64,000 nt of DNA from Pigmentiphaga aceris (GTDB taxonomy: Bacteria > Pseudomonadota > Gammaproteobacteria > Burkholderiales > Burkholderiaceae_B). The stretch is from positions 3,100,001 through 3,164,000 of the forward strand of contig NZ_CP043046.1 in the NCBI RefSeq assembly GCF_008119665.1. Direction: 5' to 3'. Shown here piece by piece: positions 34,299-43,910 of the stretch. A program made the translations under genes and the position numbers. Position 1 is the first letter of the stretch. The number at the start of each line of letters is the position of its first letter. Below the pieces are notes generated by a model. That model ran no database searches and was not told the DNA's origin. It saw only the letters and a program-made list of their open reading frames with translations.

Positions 34299-34567
34299 CG
34301 TTTCCCCCGAAAAATAAGATGTGCGATTGATTTTCGAACGCGGGTGATTCTATCAATCGACATGCGGTCGCTTTCCCATGCAGGGGCTGCGGATTGATAA
34401 CAAAGCGTGAGTTACCGGACGCACAGAATCAACGCGATGCACATCTGGTCAAACATCTGACCAGGGGCTTGGCTAGACACGGCGGCGGGCGTAACCTGAC
34501 ACGACGCGCTTTGCGCCTATGTCTGCTTCCCTCTATCCAGTTTTTCCCGTCCTGATACCGAGTCCTG

Positions 34568-35152
34568 ATGTCTTCGCTGCCCCTGTCCTCTGCCCCCCGC
34601 CTGCGCCTGCTGACCCCCGACACGCACAACATCGAGATCGACCTGGTCTACGCGACCGATCTGAACCTGACCGGCAAGGTCATCTACCAACAGGCCCATT
34701 GCCTGCTGCTGGAACCCGCCTGTGCCGGGCTGGAAAAAGCCATTGCACTGGCGGCCGGCATGGGTTTGCGCATCAAGGTGTTCGACGGCTACCGCCCGCC
34801 CGAGGCGCAGCAGGCTTTGTGGGATTTCCTGCCTGATCCGACCTTCATCGCCGACCCGCGCAAAGGCTCGAACCACGCGCGTGGTGTCGCTATCGACCTG
34901 ACCTTGGTAGATGCGGACAACAATGAATTGGACATGGGCACGGGCTTCGACGAAGCCGTGGCCGAATCTGGCCATCATCACCCGAACGTGCCGCCCGAGG
35001 CGCAGCGCAACCGCATGTTGCTGCTGGGCACCATGCTGGCGGCGGGTTTTACTGCCAACCCGAACGAATGGTGGCACTACCAGTTACCGAACCCTACGCA
35101 GTACGCCCTGTTGTCCGATGGTGCGGATGGCGTGCCGCGCATGATGTCGTGA
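34568..35152 (+). CDS. ddpX: D-alanyl-D-alanine dipeptidase
   Basis: 194 residues, VanX/DdpX family zinc dipeptidase that splits D-Ala-D-Ala. The SNHARGVAID motif carries the first zinc ligands and EWWHYQ the catalytic glutamate and last histidine. FDGYRPPEAQ is the conserved arginine loop. No signal peptide, so cytosolic: it acts after import. The next genes encode a dipeptide-type ABC importer, the E. coli ddpXABCDF order, where it is used for D-Ala-D-Ala scavenging. The ATG at 34568 has a weak ribosome-binding site. Confidence 0.93.
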   Translation: MSSLPLSSAPRLRLLTPDTHNIEIDLVYATDLNLTGKVIYQQAHCLLLEPACAGLEKAIALAAGMGLRIKVFDGYRPPEAQQALWDFLPDPTFIADPRKGSNHARGVAIDLTLVDADNNELDMGTGFDEAVAESGHHHPNVPPEAQRNRMLLLGTMLAAGFTANPNEWWHYQLPNPTQYALLSDGADGVPRMMS

Positions 35153-35271
35153 ACCACTGCGCCCAACACTGACGCACACTCGTTTTTTTGTAGACCAAGC
35201 CCTGCAAGCCAAGCCCTGACAGACACCGTTTTCCGACAGTCGTATCCTCCACCCGCCCCCAGGATCGTCCT

Positions 35272-36873
35272 ATGAAACTCGCATTCACCCGCAGTCTGGC
35301 CGCCGTGCTGGTCACCACCGCCTTTGCCGTGTCGGCCCCGGCACCCGCGTCGGCGGCGACGCCCAAGGATTTCCTGGTCATTGCAACCCTGCTGGATGAG
35401 TTCATCTCCCTGGACCCGGCGGAAGTTTACGAGCTGCTGCCGCAGGAATACGTAGCCGCCACCTACGACCGGCTGATCCGTGTGAATCTGGACAAGCCCT
35501 CGGAATTCAAGGGCGATCTGGCGGAATCGTGGACGGTCAGCGACGACGGTCTGACCTTCACCTTCAAGCTGAAGAAAGGCATCAAGTTCCACTCGGGCAA
35601 CGCGCTGACCGCCGACGACGTGGTGTGGTCATTGCAGCGCGTGGCCTTGCTGAACAAGGGTGCAGCCAGCGTGATCGCGTCGATCGGGCTGGACAAGGAC
35701 ACGGCAAAAACGGCCGTCACCAAGGTGGACGACTACACGATCGCGGTAAAAACCGACCGCCGTTATGCATCCACCTTTGTGCTGAACGTGCTGGGTTCCT
35801 GGCCGGCGTCAGTGGTCGACAGCAAGTTGCTGATCAGCAAGGCCGTCGACAACGATTACGGCAACGGCTGGCTGAAGACCAACGAAGCAGGTTCGGGTGG
35901 CTACAAGCTGGTGAAGTGGACGGCCAACGAAAGCCTGATCATGCAGCGCAACGACGACTACCGCGTGCCGCAGGCCATGAAGCGCATCGTCATGCGCCAT
36001 GTGGCCGAATCCGCCAGCAAGCGTCTGTTGCTGGAAGCAGGCGACGTGGATTCCGCCCGCGAGCTTAGCCCGGACGACATTGCCGCGCTGCAGAAGACTG
36101 GCAAGGTCAACGTGCTGGCTGTGCCGCAGGTCACGCTGCTGTACCTGGGCTTGAACGTGAAGAACCCGAACCTGGCCAAGCCGGAAGTGCAGGAAGCCAT
36201 CAAGTGGCTGGTGGACTACGACAACATTCAGGCCAATCTGCTGAAGACCACCTACAAGGTTCACCAAGCCTTCCTGCCGGAAGGTTTCCTGGGTGCGGTC
36301 AACACCAACCCCTACAAGCGGGATGTCGAAAAAGCCAAGACCTTGCTGGCGAAAGCCGGGTTGCCCAATGGTTTCACCGTGACCATCGACGTGCGCAGCG
36401 GTTATCCGTATGCCGATATCGCCCAGGCTGTGCAGGCCAACCTGGCGCAAGGCGGCATCAAGGCGGAACTGATCCAAGCCGACAACAAACAGACCTTGGC
36501 CAAGTACCGCGCCCGCCAGCACGACATCTACCTGGGCGAATGGGCGGCCGATTACATCGACCCGCACAGCAATGCGCAAGGCTTTGCCTGGAACCCGGAC
36601 AACAGCGACAAGTCAGCTTTCAAGCTGCTGGCTTGGCGCAACAGCTGGGACATCCCGGCCCTGACCAAGCGCACCGACGCCGCATTGGCCGAACCTGAAA
36701 CGGCCAAGCGCGAGCAGGCGTATCAGGCGATGCAGAAGGACTTCATGGCGAATTCGCCTTTCGTGCTGATGTTCCAGAAGGTCATGCCGGTGGTTCAGCG
36801 CAAGGAAGTGTCGGGCATTGTGTACGGCCCGATCAATGATTTGACGTCTTATCAGGGCGCGAAAAAGCAGTAA
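35272..36873 (+). CDS. Dipeptide-type ABC substrate-binding protein (DdpA/DppA-like)
   Basis: 533 residues with a signal peptide ending near ASAATP (about residue 28). It belongs to the family-5 solute-binding proteins: LAESWTVSDDGLTFTFKLKK, FHSGNALTADDVVWSLQR and the C-terminal PFVLMFQKVMPVV. CAGGA precedes the ATG. It is 119 bp after ddpX and first of the importer genes, so D-Ala-D-Ala or a related cell-wall peptide is the likely ligand. Confidence 0.92.
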   Translation: MKLAFTRSLAAVLVTTAFAVSAPAPASAATPKDFLVIATLLDEFISLDPAEVYELLPQEYVAATYDRLIRVNLDKPSEFKGDLAESWTVSDDGLTFTFKLKKGIKFHSGNALTADDVVWSLQRVALLNKGAASVIASIGLDKDTAKTAVTKVDDYTIAVKTDRRYASTFVLNVLGSWPASVVDSKLLISKAVDNDYGNGWLKTNEAGSGGYKLVKWTANESLIMQRNDDYRVPQAMKRIVMRHVAESASKRLLLEAGDVDSARELSPDDIAALQKTGKVNVLAVPQVTLLYLGLNVKNPNLAKPEVQEAIKWLVDYDNIQANLLKTTYKVHQAFLPEGFLGAVNTNPYKRDVEKAKTLLAKAGLPNGFTVTIDVRSGYPYADIAQAVQANLAQGGIKAELIQADNKQTLAKYRARQHDIYLGEWAADYIDPHSNAQGFAWNPDNSDKSAFKLLAWRNSWDIPALTKRTDAALAEPETAKREQAYQAMQKDFMANSPFVLMFQKVMPVVQRKEVSGIVYGPINDLTSYQGAKKQ

Positions 36874-36901
36874 GAACGGGCACGTTGGGGGTGCTTGTGT
36901 G

Positions 36902-36923
36902 GTCAGCAGGCACCTCAGCTGAC
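36902..36923 (+). promoter_or_regulatory. Small hairpin between binding-protein and permease genes
   Basis: GTCAGC at 36902-36907 pairs with GCTGAC at 36918-36923 around a 10-base loop. A competing pairing of GGTGC with GCACC overlaps it. It is a weak candidate for the mRNA-stability hairpin often found after ABC binding-protein genes. Confidence 0.3.
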
Positions 36924-36958
36924 TATCCCTCTGATCCGTTTCTCCGGTCTTCCCGCCT

Positions 36959-38035
36959 TTGTCCTCACCCTCGCCCGCCACGTTGCCACCGGCATCCAGC
37001 TCAGCCAAGGTCCTGCGAACCGTGTCGCATGCGGCGAGCGCCGTGGCGCGTTGGCTGCTAACCCTGGGCATCTCGCTCTTAGGCCTGCTGGCCGTCACCT
37101 TCGTGATCGGCAGGCTGGTGCCCATCGACCCGGTGCTTGCCGTATTGGGCGACCGGGCAACGGCCAGTGCGTACGCAGAAACCAAAATCCTGCTTGGCCT
37201 GGATCAACCCCTGTACGTGCAATTCGGCATCTATCTGCGCGACGTGTTCAGCGGCAACCTGGGCACATCCTTGCTGACTGCCCGCCCGGTGCTGGATGAC
37301 ATTTTCCGCGTCTTCCCCGCCACGCTGGAGCTGGCCACCATTGCCACCATCGCAGGCTGTCTGGTGGGCATTCCGCTTGGTGTGGCCGCTGCGGTGTATC
37401 ACAACCGCTGGATCGACCACGTATCGCGCATCATCGGGCTGCTGGGCAGCTCGGTGCCGGTGTTCTGGCTGGCCTTGATGGGGCTGCTGCTGTTCTACGC
37501 CAAGCTGTCCTGGGTTGCCGGGCCGGGCCGACTCGACCCCGTCTTCGACGGCATGGTCGATGCCCGTACCGGCAGCCTGTTGCTGGATTCCTTGATGGCT
37601 CGCGAGTGGGACGTGTTCTTCAACGCCGTGTCGCACGTAATTCTGCCGGCCGGCATTCTGGCCTGCTGTTCGGTCGCCTACGTCAGCCGCATGACCCGTT
37701 CCTTCATGCTGGACCAACTGAACCAGGAATACATCACCACCGCGCGCGCCAAGGGCGTGGCGGAATGGCGGGTGATCTGGCAGCACGCCTTCGGAAATAT
37801 TTCGGTGCCGCTGCTGACCGTCGTGGGCCTGACTTACAGCATGTTGCTGGAAGGCTCGGTGCTGACCGAACTGGTGTTTGCATGGCCCGGCATCGGTTCC
37901 TACCTGACCGGCGCGCTATTGAACGCCGACATGAACGCGGTGCTGGGCAGCACCCTGGTGATCGGTGTGAGTTTCATCACGCTGAACCTGGTGATTGATG
38001 CGCTGTATCGGGTGTTGGACCCGCGCACGCGATGA
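36959..38035 (+). CDS. Dipeptide-type ABC permease (DdpB/DppB-like)
   Basis: Up to 358 residues with about six helices. The EAA loop is YITTARAKGVAEWRVIWQHA. GLDQPLYVQFGIYLRDVFSG is the DppB periplasmic signature. The start is uncertain: a TTG at 36959 gives a 30-residue pre-helix tail, a GTG at 37022 gives a more usual N-terminus. It pairs with the following permease 118 bp downstream. Confidence 0.9.
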   Translation: MSSPSPATLPPASSSAKVLRTVSHAASAVARWLLTLGISLLGLLAVTFVIGRLVPIDPVLAVLGDRATASAYAETKILLGLDQPLYVQFGIYLRDVFSGNLGTSLLTARPVLDDIFRVFPATLELATIATIAGCLVGIPLGVAAAVYHNRWIDHVSRIIGLLGSSVPVFWLALMGLLLFYAKLSWVAGPGRLDPVFDGMVDARTGSLLLDSLMAREWDVFFNAVSHVILPAGILACCSVAYVSRMTRSFMLDQLNQEYITTARAKGVAEWRVIWQHAFGNISVPLLTVVGLTYSMLLEGSVLTELVFAWPGIGSYLTGALLNADMNAVLGSTLVIGVSFITLNLVIDALYRVLDPRTR

Positions 38036-38153
38036 CGGATTGCATCCAAACAATAGGTATCCAGACCAGCGGTTTCCACGTCTGCGGGAGCGGACTCGTT
38101 CTGGTTCTGGTTGACCAACCCCACGCCGCATTGCCCTCGGCACACACCACCCC

Positions 38154-39068
38154 ATGAGTCAGCCCCCCACTACCTTGAAGCAATGGCTGCTTAGCGATAA
38201 CCCCGCATCGCGCCGACAGGCTGCGTGCGGCCTGGCCTACCGCCGCTGGCGACGCTTTGCGCGCAATCCCATCAGTTTGATTGGCTTGGTGATCCTGCTG
38301 ACGCTGATCGTCGCCGCACTTTTCGGCCCGGCCCTTGCCCCGCACGATCCGTATGCGCAGGAACTGGCCAATCGCCTGGTACCGCCCGGCGCGGCTGACC
38401 ACCTGCTGGGCACCGACGCCCTGGGTCGCGACATCCTGTCGCGCGTGATCTACGGCGCGCGCATCACGCTCAGCATTGCCGTGTTGGTGGTCGTGCTGGT
38501 GGTGCCGGTAGGTTTGGCCGTCGGCACGCTGTCCGGCTTCCTGGGCGGTTGGGTCGACACCGTGTTGATGCGGCTCACCGACATCGCCCTGGCCTTTCCC
38601 AAGATTGTGCTGGCACTGGCCTTGGCTGCAGCCCTTGGCCCTGGTGTCATCAACGCGGTGATTGCGATTTCCATCACCGCCTGGCCTGCCTATGCCCGCT
38701 TGGCGCGTGCAGAAACCCTGCGTCTGGTGCAGTCCGATTTCATCCACGCCGCACGCCTGCAAGGCGCAAGCAACACCCGGCTGCTGCTGAAATACATCGT
38801 GCCGCTGTGTTCGTCGTCGGTCATCGTGCGGGCCACACTGGACATGGCCGGCATCATCCTGACCGTCGCCGGGCTCGGATTCCTGGGCCTGGGCGCGCAA
38901 CCGCCCAGCCCGGAATGGGGCTTCATGGTGGCCTCGGGTCGCAACGTGTTGATCGATGCCTGGTGGGTGGCCACCGTGCCCGGCATCGCCATCTTGCTGG
39001 TCAGCCTGGCGTTCAATCTGCTGGGTGACGGCCTGCGTGACGTGTTCGATTCAAGGCATGGTAATTGA
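38154..39068 (+). CDS. Dipeptide-type ABC permease (DdpC/DppC-like)
   Basis: 304 residues, about six helices. LLGTDALGRDILSRVIYGAR is the standard DppC/OppC signature and FIHAARLQGASNTRLLLKYI is the EAA loop. The long N-terminal cytoplasmic tail (AYRRWRRFARNPISLIGLVI) is typical. Inner-membrane partner of the preceding permease. Confidence 0.92.
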   Translation: MSQPPTTLKQWLLSDNPASRRQAACGLAYRRWRRFARNPISLIGLVILLTLIVAALFGPALAPHDPYAQELANRLVPPGAADHLLGTDALGRDILSRVIYGARITLSIAVLVVVLVVPVGLAVGTLSGFLGGWVDTVLMRLTDIALAFPKIVLALALAAALGPGVINAVIAISITAWPAYARLARAETLRLVQSDFIHAARLQGASNTRLLLKYIVPLCSSSVIVRATLDMAGIILTVAGLGFLGLGAQPPSPEWGFMVASGRNVLIDAWWVATVPGIAILLVSLAFNLLGDGLRDVFDSRHGN

Positions 39069-39152
39069 TGATCGGGCCGGACCTCAGCCATCAGCGTGAT
39101 CCACGCACAGCAGCCCGGTTTATCTGGTTTTGAACCTTCGCTTTTGAACCCC

Positions 39153-40022
39153 ATGCAGCCAGATCACATTCAAAGCCACGAGCCGCTTTGCGAAATCGCC
39201 AACCTGCGTATCGGTTTCCGCGGCCACGACGGGCATCTTAGCGAAGCGGTTCGCGGCCTGAGCCTGCGGCTGCAGCCTGGTGAGCGCCTGGGCATTGTGG
39301 GTGAATCTGGTTCTGGAAAATCCCTGACCGGGCGTGCCCTGCTGGGGTTGCTGCCCTCGTCTGCCCACTGGTCGGCCGACGGCATGCGGTTTGGCGGCGA
39401 AGACCTGCTGACCATGCCGGCGCGCGAACGGCGTCGCCTGTGCGGACAGCAGATCGGCATGATTCTGCAAGACCCGAAATACTCGCTGAACCCGGTGATG
39501 ACGGTCGAGCAGCAGTTGAAGGAAGCCTTTCGGCTACGCTCGCCGTCGCTACGCGGTCAGCCGCTGAAAGACCGCGTGCGCGAAGCGTTGGAAGCCGTGC
39601 ACATCCGCAACCCGGACCAAGTCGCCAAGGCGTATCCACACGAACTGTCTGGCGGCATGGGCCAGCGCATGATGATTGCGATGATGGTGTCGTCCGGCCC
39701 GCGCCTGCTGATCGCCGACGAGCCGACCAGCGCCCTGGACATTTTGGTGGCGCAGCAGGTGTTGACGGTGCTGGACGAACTGGTCGCGCAGCATCGCACC
39801 AGCCTGCTGTTCATCAGCCACGACTTGCCGCTGGTGATGTCTTTCTGCGATCGCGTGGCAGTGATGTACGCCGGGCGTGTGGTAGAAACCTGCGCGGCGC
39901 GCGATCTGGCGCAGGCAACGCATCCCTACACGCGCGGACTGCTGGCCGCCACGCCGCCACTGAACAATCCGCCCGCTGCGTTGCCGGTGTTGGCGAGAGA
40001 CCCAGCCTGGTTGTCCCGTTGA
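39153..40022 (+). CDS. Dipeptide-type ABC ATPase (DdpD/DppD-like)
   Basis: 289 residues from ATG 39153. Walker A GESGSGKS, signature LSGGMGQRM, Walker B LLIADEPTSALD. The C-terminus HPYTRGLLAATPPL is the usual DppD tail but is short, without the Cys-rich iron-sulfur-like region seen in some relatives. A GTG at 39096 would add 19 residues. It follows the second permease by 84 bp. Its partner ATPase is displaced 1 kb downstream. Confidence 0.9.
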   Translation: MQPDHIQSHEPLCEIANLRIGFRGHDGHLSEAVRGLSLRLQPGERLGIVGESGSGKSLTGRALLGLLPSSAHWSADGMRFGGEDLLTMPARERRRLCGQQIGMILQDPKYSLNPVMTVEQQLKEAFRLRSPSLRGQPLKDRVREALEAVHIRNPDQVAKAYPHELSGGMGQRMMIAMMVSSGPRLLIADEPTSALDILVAQQVLTVLDELVAQHRTSLLFISHDLPLVMSFCDRVAVMYAGRVVETCAARDLAQATHPYTRGLLAATPPLNNPPAALPVLARDPAWLSR

Positions 40023-40026
40023 TGTA

Positions 40027-40091
40027 GCTGCCAATTGAGGCTGCCGACGGGGGCTACCAAATAAGGCTGCCAACCGACGCTACCAGCCCAC
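40027..40091. repeat. Five degenerate 13-bp tandem repeats
   Basis: Five units of exactly 13 bp, each with the pattern GCTRCC-N7, lie back to back from 5 bp after the ddpD stop codon. The first six bases are GCTGCC or GCTACC in every unit while the rest varies. The region is non-coding and separates ddpD from the opposing HAD gene. Confidence 0.7.
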
Positions 40092-40119
40092 ACCACAAAC
40101 GTCTGGTTCAACTACGCCC

Positions 40120-40764
40120 TCAGGCTGAATCGGCAGAGTCTGCCGGAAGTGGAATGCCAAGCGCCCTCAGCTGCGCGCGCATGCCTTCTGCACCCTGGAA
40201 ATGAATGGCATGAATGCCCTCCAGAGCGGCTGCATGCACATTAGGCAGTGAGTCATCGATGAATACCGTGGTCGCGGGGCGCACCTGGTATCGATCAATG
40301 ATCAGTTTGTAGATGGCTGGATCGGGTTTGACAAGGCGTTCACGGCCAGACACCACGATGCCTTCGAACAAGGCCAGGAACGGGAAACGCGCCTCTGCAA
40401 TACCGAAGGTTTCATGCGACCAATTGGTAAGTGCCAGCAGGCGAATATCCATGTCGTGCAGCTGCTGAAGCGTACGGACGCTTGCTTCCAACGCGCCGCC
40501 CAGGGTCTCTTCCCAGCGGTCGAAATAGGCCCTGATGTATGGCTCATGGGCCGGTGATCGCTTGATCGCCTCGGCCGTTGCATCTTCCCAGGAGCGGCCG
40601 CGGTCTTGTTGTTCGTTCCATTCCGTGTGGCATACCGTTGCCAGAAAATGCTCCATGGCGGCTTCATCAGTGCCAAACATTTTGCTGAACAGGTTGCGAG
40701 GATTCCAGCGAATCAACACATTGCCAAGGTCAAAAATGACGGTATCTACTGCGGGTGAGCGCAT
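40120..40764 (-). CDS. HAD-superfamily hydrolase (YihX/haloacid-dehalogenase-like)
   Basis: 214 residues. Motif I is IFDLGNVLIRW with the nucleophile Asp near residue 12, motif II is ALTNWS, motif III is the KPDPAIYKLI lysine, and motif IV is FIDDSLPNV. It resembles YihX-type sugar phosphatases. GGAG lies just before the ATG at 40764. It runs opposite to and between ddpD and ddpF, splitting an otherwise standard operon. Substrate unknown. Confidence 0.88.
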   Translation of the reverse strand: MRSPAVDTVIFDLGNVLIRWNPRNLFSKMFGTDEAAMEHFLATVCHTEWNEQQDRGRSWEDATAEAIKRSPAHEPYIRAYFDRWEETLGGALEASVRTLQQLHDMDIRLLALTNWSHETFGIAEARFPFLALFEGIVVSGRERLVKPDPAIYKLIIDRYQVRPATTVFIDDSLPNVHAAALEGIHAIHFQGAEGMRAQLRALGIPLPADSADSA

Positions 40765-40864
40765 GACTCTCCATTGATATTTACAAGAAAACATCGCGAA
40801 CTGACCAGCATGGGCAGTGCCGAATTGCTGCAAAAACCGAATATCAGTTAATAAAATGTCATCA

Positions 40865-40893
40865 TTGACAACGAGGCTTCGCGTTCATAAAGT
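40865..40893 (+). promoter_or_regulatory. Sigma-70-like promoter for the separated ATPase gene
   Basis: TTGACA at 40865-40870 and TAAAGT at 40888-40893 with a 17-bp spacer. It points toward the DdpF-like gene and would leave a leader of about 145 nt. It fits a gene cut off from its operon by the HAD insertion. Confidence 0.5.
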
Positions 40894-41044
40894 GCATTGG
40901 CAGCATGGAAACGCCGTCACCATCCGCCGTTACTACCCGTGGTCACTACCATCCACAGTTTACGTCGCCAACTTCTGTCCAGAATTCATTGACCTTATTG
41001 CAGATCCAGTGGCTGATAACTCTGCAGAAGCACCCAGCGTTGCC

Positions 41045-41815
41045 ATGATCGCCATCAACGACCTCAGTATCAGCTTCCGCACGCCCAGGGGCGTGGTCGA
41101 TGCCGTCAAGCACGTCAGTCTGCAGGTTGCACCGGGCGAAGCATTCGGTCTGGTCGGTGAATCCGGCTCGGGCAAATCCACGGTACTACGCGCGCTCGCA
41201 GGCCTTGCCCCGGTGGTTGGCGGCACACTTGAGCTCGACGGACAGGTGCTTGGCAACACGCGAAGCCCCGCCTTCTACCGTCAGGTGCAAATGGTCTTCC
41301 AAGACCCTTACGCATCCCTGCACCCGCGTTTCACCATCGACCAGACCCTGCGCGAACCCTTGGTCATCAACGGGCTGGACAGCCACGATGCCCGGATAGC
41401 CAAGGCGCTGAAAGACGTTGGCCTGCCCGACACCTTCCGCTATCGCTACCCGCACCAATTGTCTGGTGGCCAACGGCAGCGCGTGGCCATTGCGCGCGCC
41501 ATGATTCTTGAACCCCGAATTCTGCTGTTGGACGAACCGACTTCCGCGCTGGACGTATCTGTGCAGGCCGAAATCCTGAATCTGCTGCGCGGCCTGCACC
41601 AATCTCGCGGTTTGACCATGATTCTGGTCAGCCACAACCTGGCGGTGGTGGGTTTCCTGTGCCAGCGCGTGGCTGTCATGCAGCGCGGTGAAGTCGTGGA
41701 ACTTGCCGATATCGACGCCATTCGTGCGCAGCGCGTGAATCACGACTACACCCGTCGATTGTTGGCTGCTACGGAAGGCTACCGGCGCACCACATCCGAC
41801 GCCTTCGCGATATAG
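41045..41815 (+). CDS. Dipeptide-type ABC ATPase (DdpF/DppF-like)
   Basis: 256 residues from ATG 41045. Walker A GESGSGKST, signature LSGGQRQRV, Walker B ILLLDEPTSALDVS. The family-typical VFQDPYASLHPR precedes the signature. An open frame continues about 76 codons upstream without ABC-like character, so I discard it. This should be the second ATPase of the D-Ala-D-Ala importer. It is 1 kb from ddpD, across the HAD gene. The C-terminus ends early compared with typical DppF of about 330 residues, so it lacks the C-terminal oligopeptide domain. Confidence 0.88.
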   Translation: MIAINDLSISFRTPRGVVDAVKHVSLQVAPGEAFGLVGESGSGKSTVLRALAGLAPVVGGTLELDGQVLGNTRSPAFYRQVQMVFQDPYASLHPRFTIDQTLREPLVINGLDSHDARIAKALKDVGLPDTFRYRYPHQLSGGQRQRVAIARAMILEPRILLLDEPTSALDVSVQAEILNLLRGLHQSRGLTMILVSHNLAVVGFLCQRVAVMQRGEVVELADIDAIRAQRVNHDYTRRLLAATEGYRRTTSDAFAI

Positions 41816-41925
41816 CGCAGACACCGTCACCACCCTTACGCCTGCGCCCGGCACTGACACAGAACCGCCGCGCATGACGCGTTATGCTGTTGGTCTTACG
41901 TTGTTCCCCCAAGACAGAGCCCCGC

Positions 41926-43794
41926 ATGCGTAGTTGGTTCGAAAGACTGCTGTACCCCTATCCCGACGACAATATCGGCACGCCGCCCAAGAAATTCTTC
42001 GCGTTCCTGTGGGCGTGCTCGAAAGGTGCGCGCGGCGCCATCGTCTGCATGATCATCCTGACGGGCATCATCGGGGCATTTGAAGCTCTGCTGTTTGCCA
42101 TCATCGGCAAGATTGTGGACTGGCTGGCCAAACTGCAGCCCGACCAGCTGTGGGCGCAGGAAACCACGACCCTGATTGCGCTGGCGGCGGTGTTGCTGCT
42201 GAGCCCGCTGCTGGTCATGGCGCAGACCATGATCAAACACCAGACGCTGGCAGGCAACTTGCCCATGCGGCTGCGCTGGAATTTTCACCGCTTGATGCTC
42301 GGCCAAAGTCTTGGCTTCTATCAGGACGAATTTGCCGGCCGCGTATCGGCCAAGGTCATGCAGACCGCACTGGCCGTGCGCGACGTGATGATGATCCTGG
42401 CCGACATTCTGGTGTTTATCACCATCTACTTCATCACCATGATCGCCGTGGTGGGCAGCTTCGACCTGTTGCTGCTGCTGCCCTTCCTGAGCTGGGGCGC
42501 GTGTTTCGGGCTGGCGCTGTGGTACTTCGTGCCGCGTCTGGGCAAGTCGGCCAAACTGCAAGCCGATGCCCGCTCACTGATGACCGGACGCATTACCGAT
42601 GCGTATTCGAACATCGCCACCGTGAAGCTGTTTTCGCATGCCGGTCGCGAGGCCGGTTACGCCAAAACCGCCATGCAGGACTTCCTGGTTACCGTGCATC
42701 GCCAGATGCGACTGGTCAGCGGTTTTGAAGTCGTCAATCACCTGCTGAGCATGTTGCTGCTGCTATCGACCATTGGCCTGTCCTTGTGGCTGTGGTCGCG
42801 TGGCGTGAATGGCGTGGGAGTTGGCGCAGTCGCTGCCGCCACCGCCATGGCTTTGCGGCTGAATGGCATTTCGCACTGGATCATGTGGGAAACCGCGTCC
42901 TTGTTCGAGCAGATCGGCACGGTGCAGGACGGCATCAACACGCTGTCGCGCCCGCAAACCGTGGTGGACAAGGCAGATGCCAAGCCGCTTCAGGTCACTA
43001 AGGGCGATGTGCGTTTCGAGAACGTAGGTTTCAACTACGGTGGCGATCGCACCGTTATCGAGAACCTGAACCTGCACATTCGTCCCGGCGAAAAAATCGG
43101 CTTGGTAGGTCGTTCGGGTGCCGGCAAGTCGACCATGACCAACCTGCTGCTGCACTTCTACGAACTGGAAAAGGGCCGCATTCTGATCGACGGACAGGAC
43201 ATTTCCCACGTCACCCAGGACAGCCTGCGCGCGCAGATTGGCGTGGTGACACAAGATACGTCGCTGCTGCACCGCTCGGTGCGCGAGAACATCTTGTATG
43301 GCCGTCCCGATGCCAGTGAAGACGACATGCGCGCGGCAGCCAGTCGTGCCGAGGCGCATGACTTCATCCAGACGCTTTCTGACAAAAGCGGTCGCGTAGG
43401 CTACGACGCCCATGTAGGCGAACGCGGCGTGAAGCTGTCGGGTGGACAGCGCCAGCGCATTGCGATTGCCCGCGTAATGCTGAAAGACGCGCCGATTCTG
43501 CTGCTGGACGAAGCCACCAGTGCGCTGGATTCCGAGGTGGAAGTCGCGATTCAAGCCAGCTTGTATAACCTGATGGCGGGTAAAACCGTGATCGCGATTG
43601 CGCATCGTTTGTCGACCATCGCGGCGATGGACCGTTTGATTGTGCTGGACGAAGGCCGGATCGTGGAAGAAGGCGATCACGAAAGCCTGCTGGCCCAAAA
43701 CGGGATTTATGCCCGCCTGTGGGCGCATCAAAGCGGTGGATTCCTGGGGGAATCGGCCGAGGATGAAGACGTCCACGTCACCAGCACGAACTGA
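41926..43794 (+). CDS. ABC exporter half-transporter (fused permease and ATPase)
   Basis: 622 residues. A six-helix ABC transmembrane domain (about 30-330) precedes a nucleotide-binding domain with Walker A GRSGAGKST, signature LSGGQRQRI, Walker B ILLLDEATSALD and the H-loop AIAHRLSTI. It should act as a homodimer exporting lipid, peptide or drug. The N-terminus (LLYPYPDDNIGTPPKKFFAF) is characteristic of a proteobacterial multidrug-like subfamily. ATG at 41926; an upstream TTG at 41884 is open but unlike the family. A hairpin terminator follows. Confidence 0.92.
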   Translation: MRSWFERLLYPYPDDNIGTPPKKFFAFLWACSKGARGAIVCMIILTGIIGAFEALLFAIIGKIVDWLAKLQPDQLWAQETTTLIALAAVLLLSPLLVMAQTMIKHQTLAGNLPMRLRWNFHRLMLGQSLGFYQDEFAGRVSAKVMQTALAVRDVMMILADILVFITIYFITMIAVVGSFDLLLLLPFLSWGACFGLALWYFVPRLGKSAKLQADARSLMTGRITDAYSNIATVKLFSHAGREAGYAKTAMQDFLVTVHRQMRLVSGFEVVNHLLSMLLLLSTIGLSLWLWSRGVNGVGVGAVAAATAMALRLNGISHWIMWETASLFEQIGTVQDGINTLSRPQTVVDKADAKPLQVTKGDVRFENVGFNYGGDRTVIENLNLHIRPGEKIGLVGRSGAGKSTMTNLLLHFYELEKGRILIDGQDISHVTQDSLRAQIGVVTQDTSLLHRSVRENILYGRPDASEDDMRAAASRAEAHDFIQTLSDKSGRVGYDAHVGERGVKLSGGQRQRIAIARVMLKDAPILLLDEATSALDSEVEVAIQASLYNLMAGKTVIAIAHRLSTIAAMDRLIVLDEGRIVEEGDHESLLAQNGIYARLWAHQSGGFLGESAEDEDVHVTSTN

Positions 43795-43798
43795 GCGA

Positions 43799-43842
43799 CG
43801 GACCCGGAAAAGGCTGTGCGAATAGCCCCGGGTCCGCGTTTT
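43799..43842 (+). terminator. Intrinsic terminator of the ABC exporter gene
   Basis: CGGACCCGG at 43799-43807 pairs perfectly with CCGGGTCCG at 43828-43836, and a CGTTTT tail follows. The loop is 20 bases, longer than usual, but the 9-bp GC stem begins 5 bp after the stop codon. Confidence 0.6.
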
Positions 43843-43910
43843 GGACTGATCTAAGATGCGTGGCGGTCTCTCCACGCAGAAGACAGACCGAATTCAGCTG
43901 CTTCGCGAAT

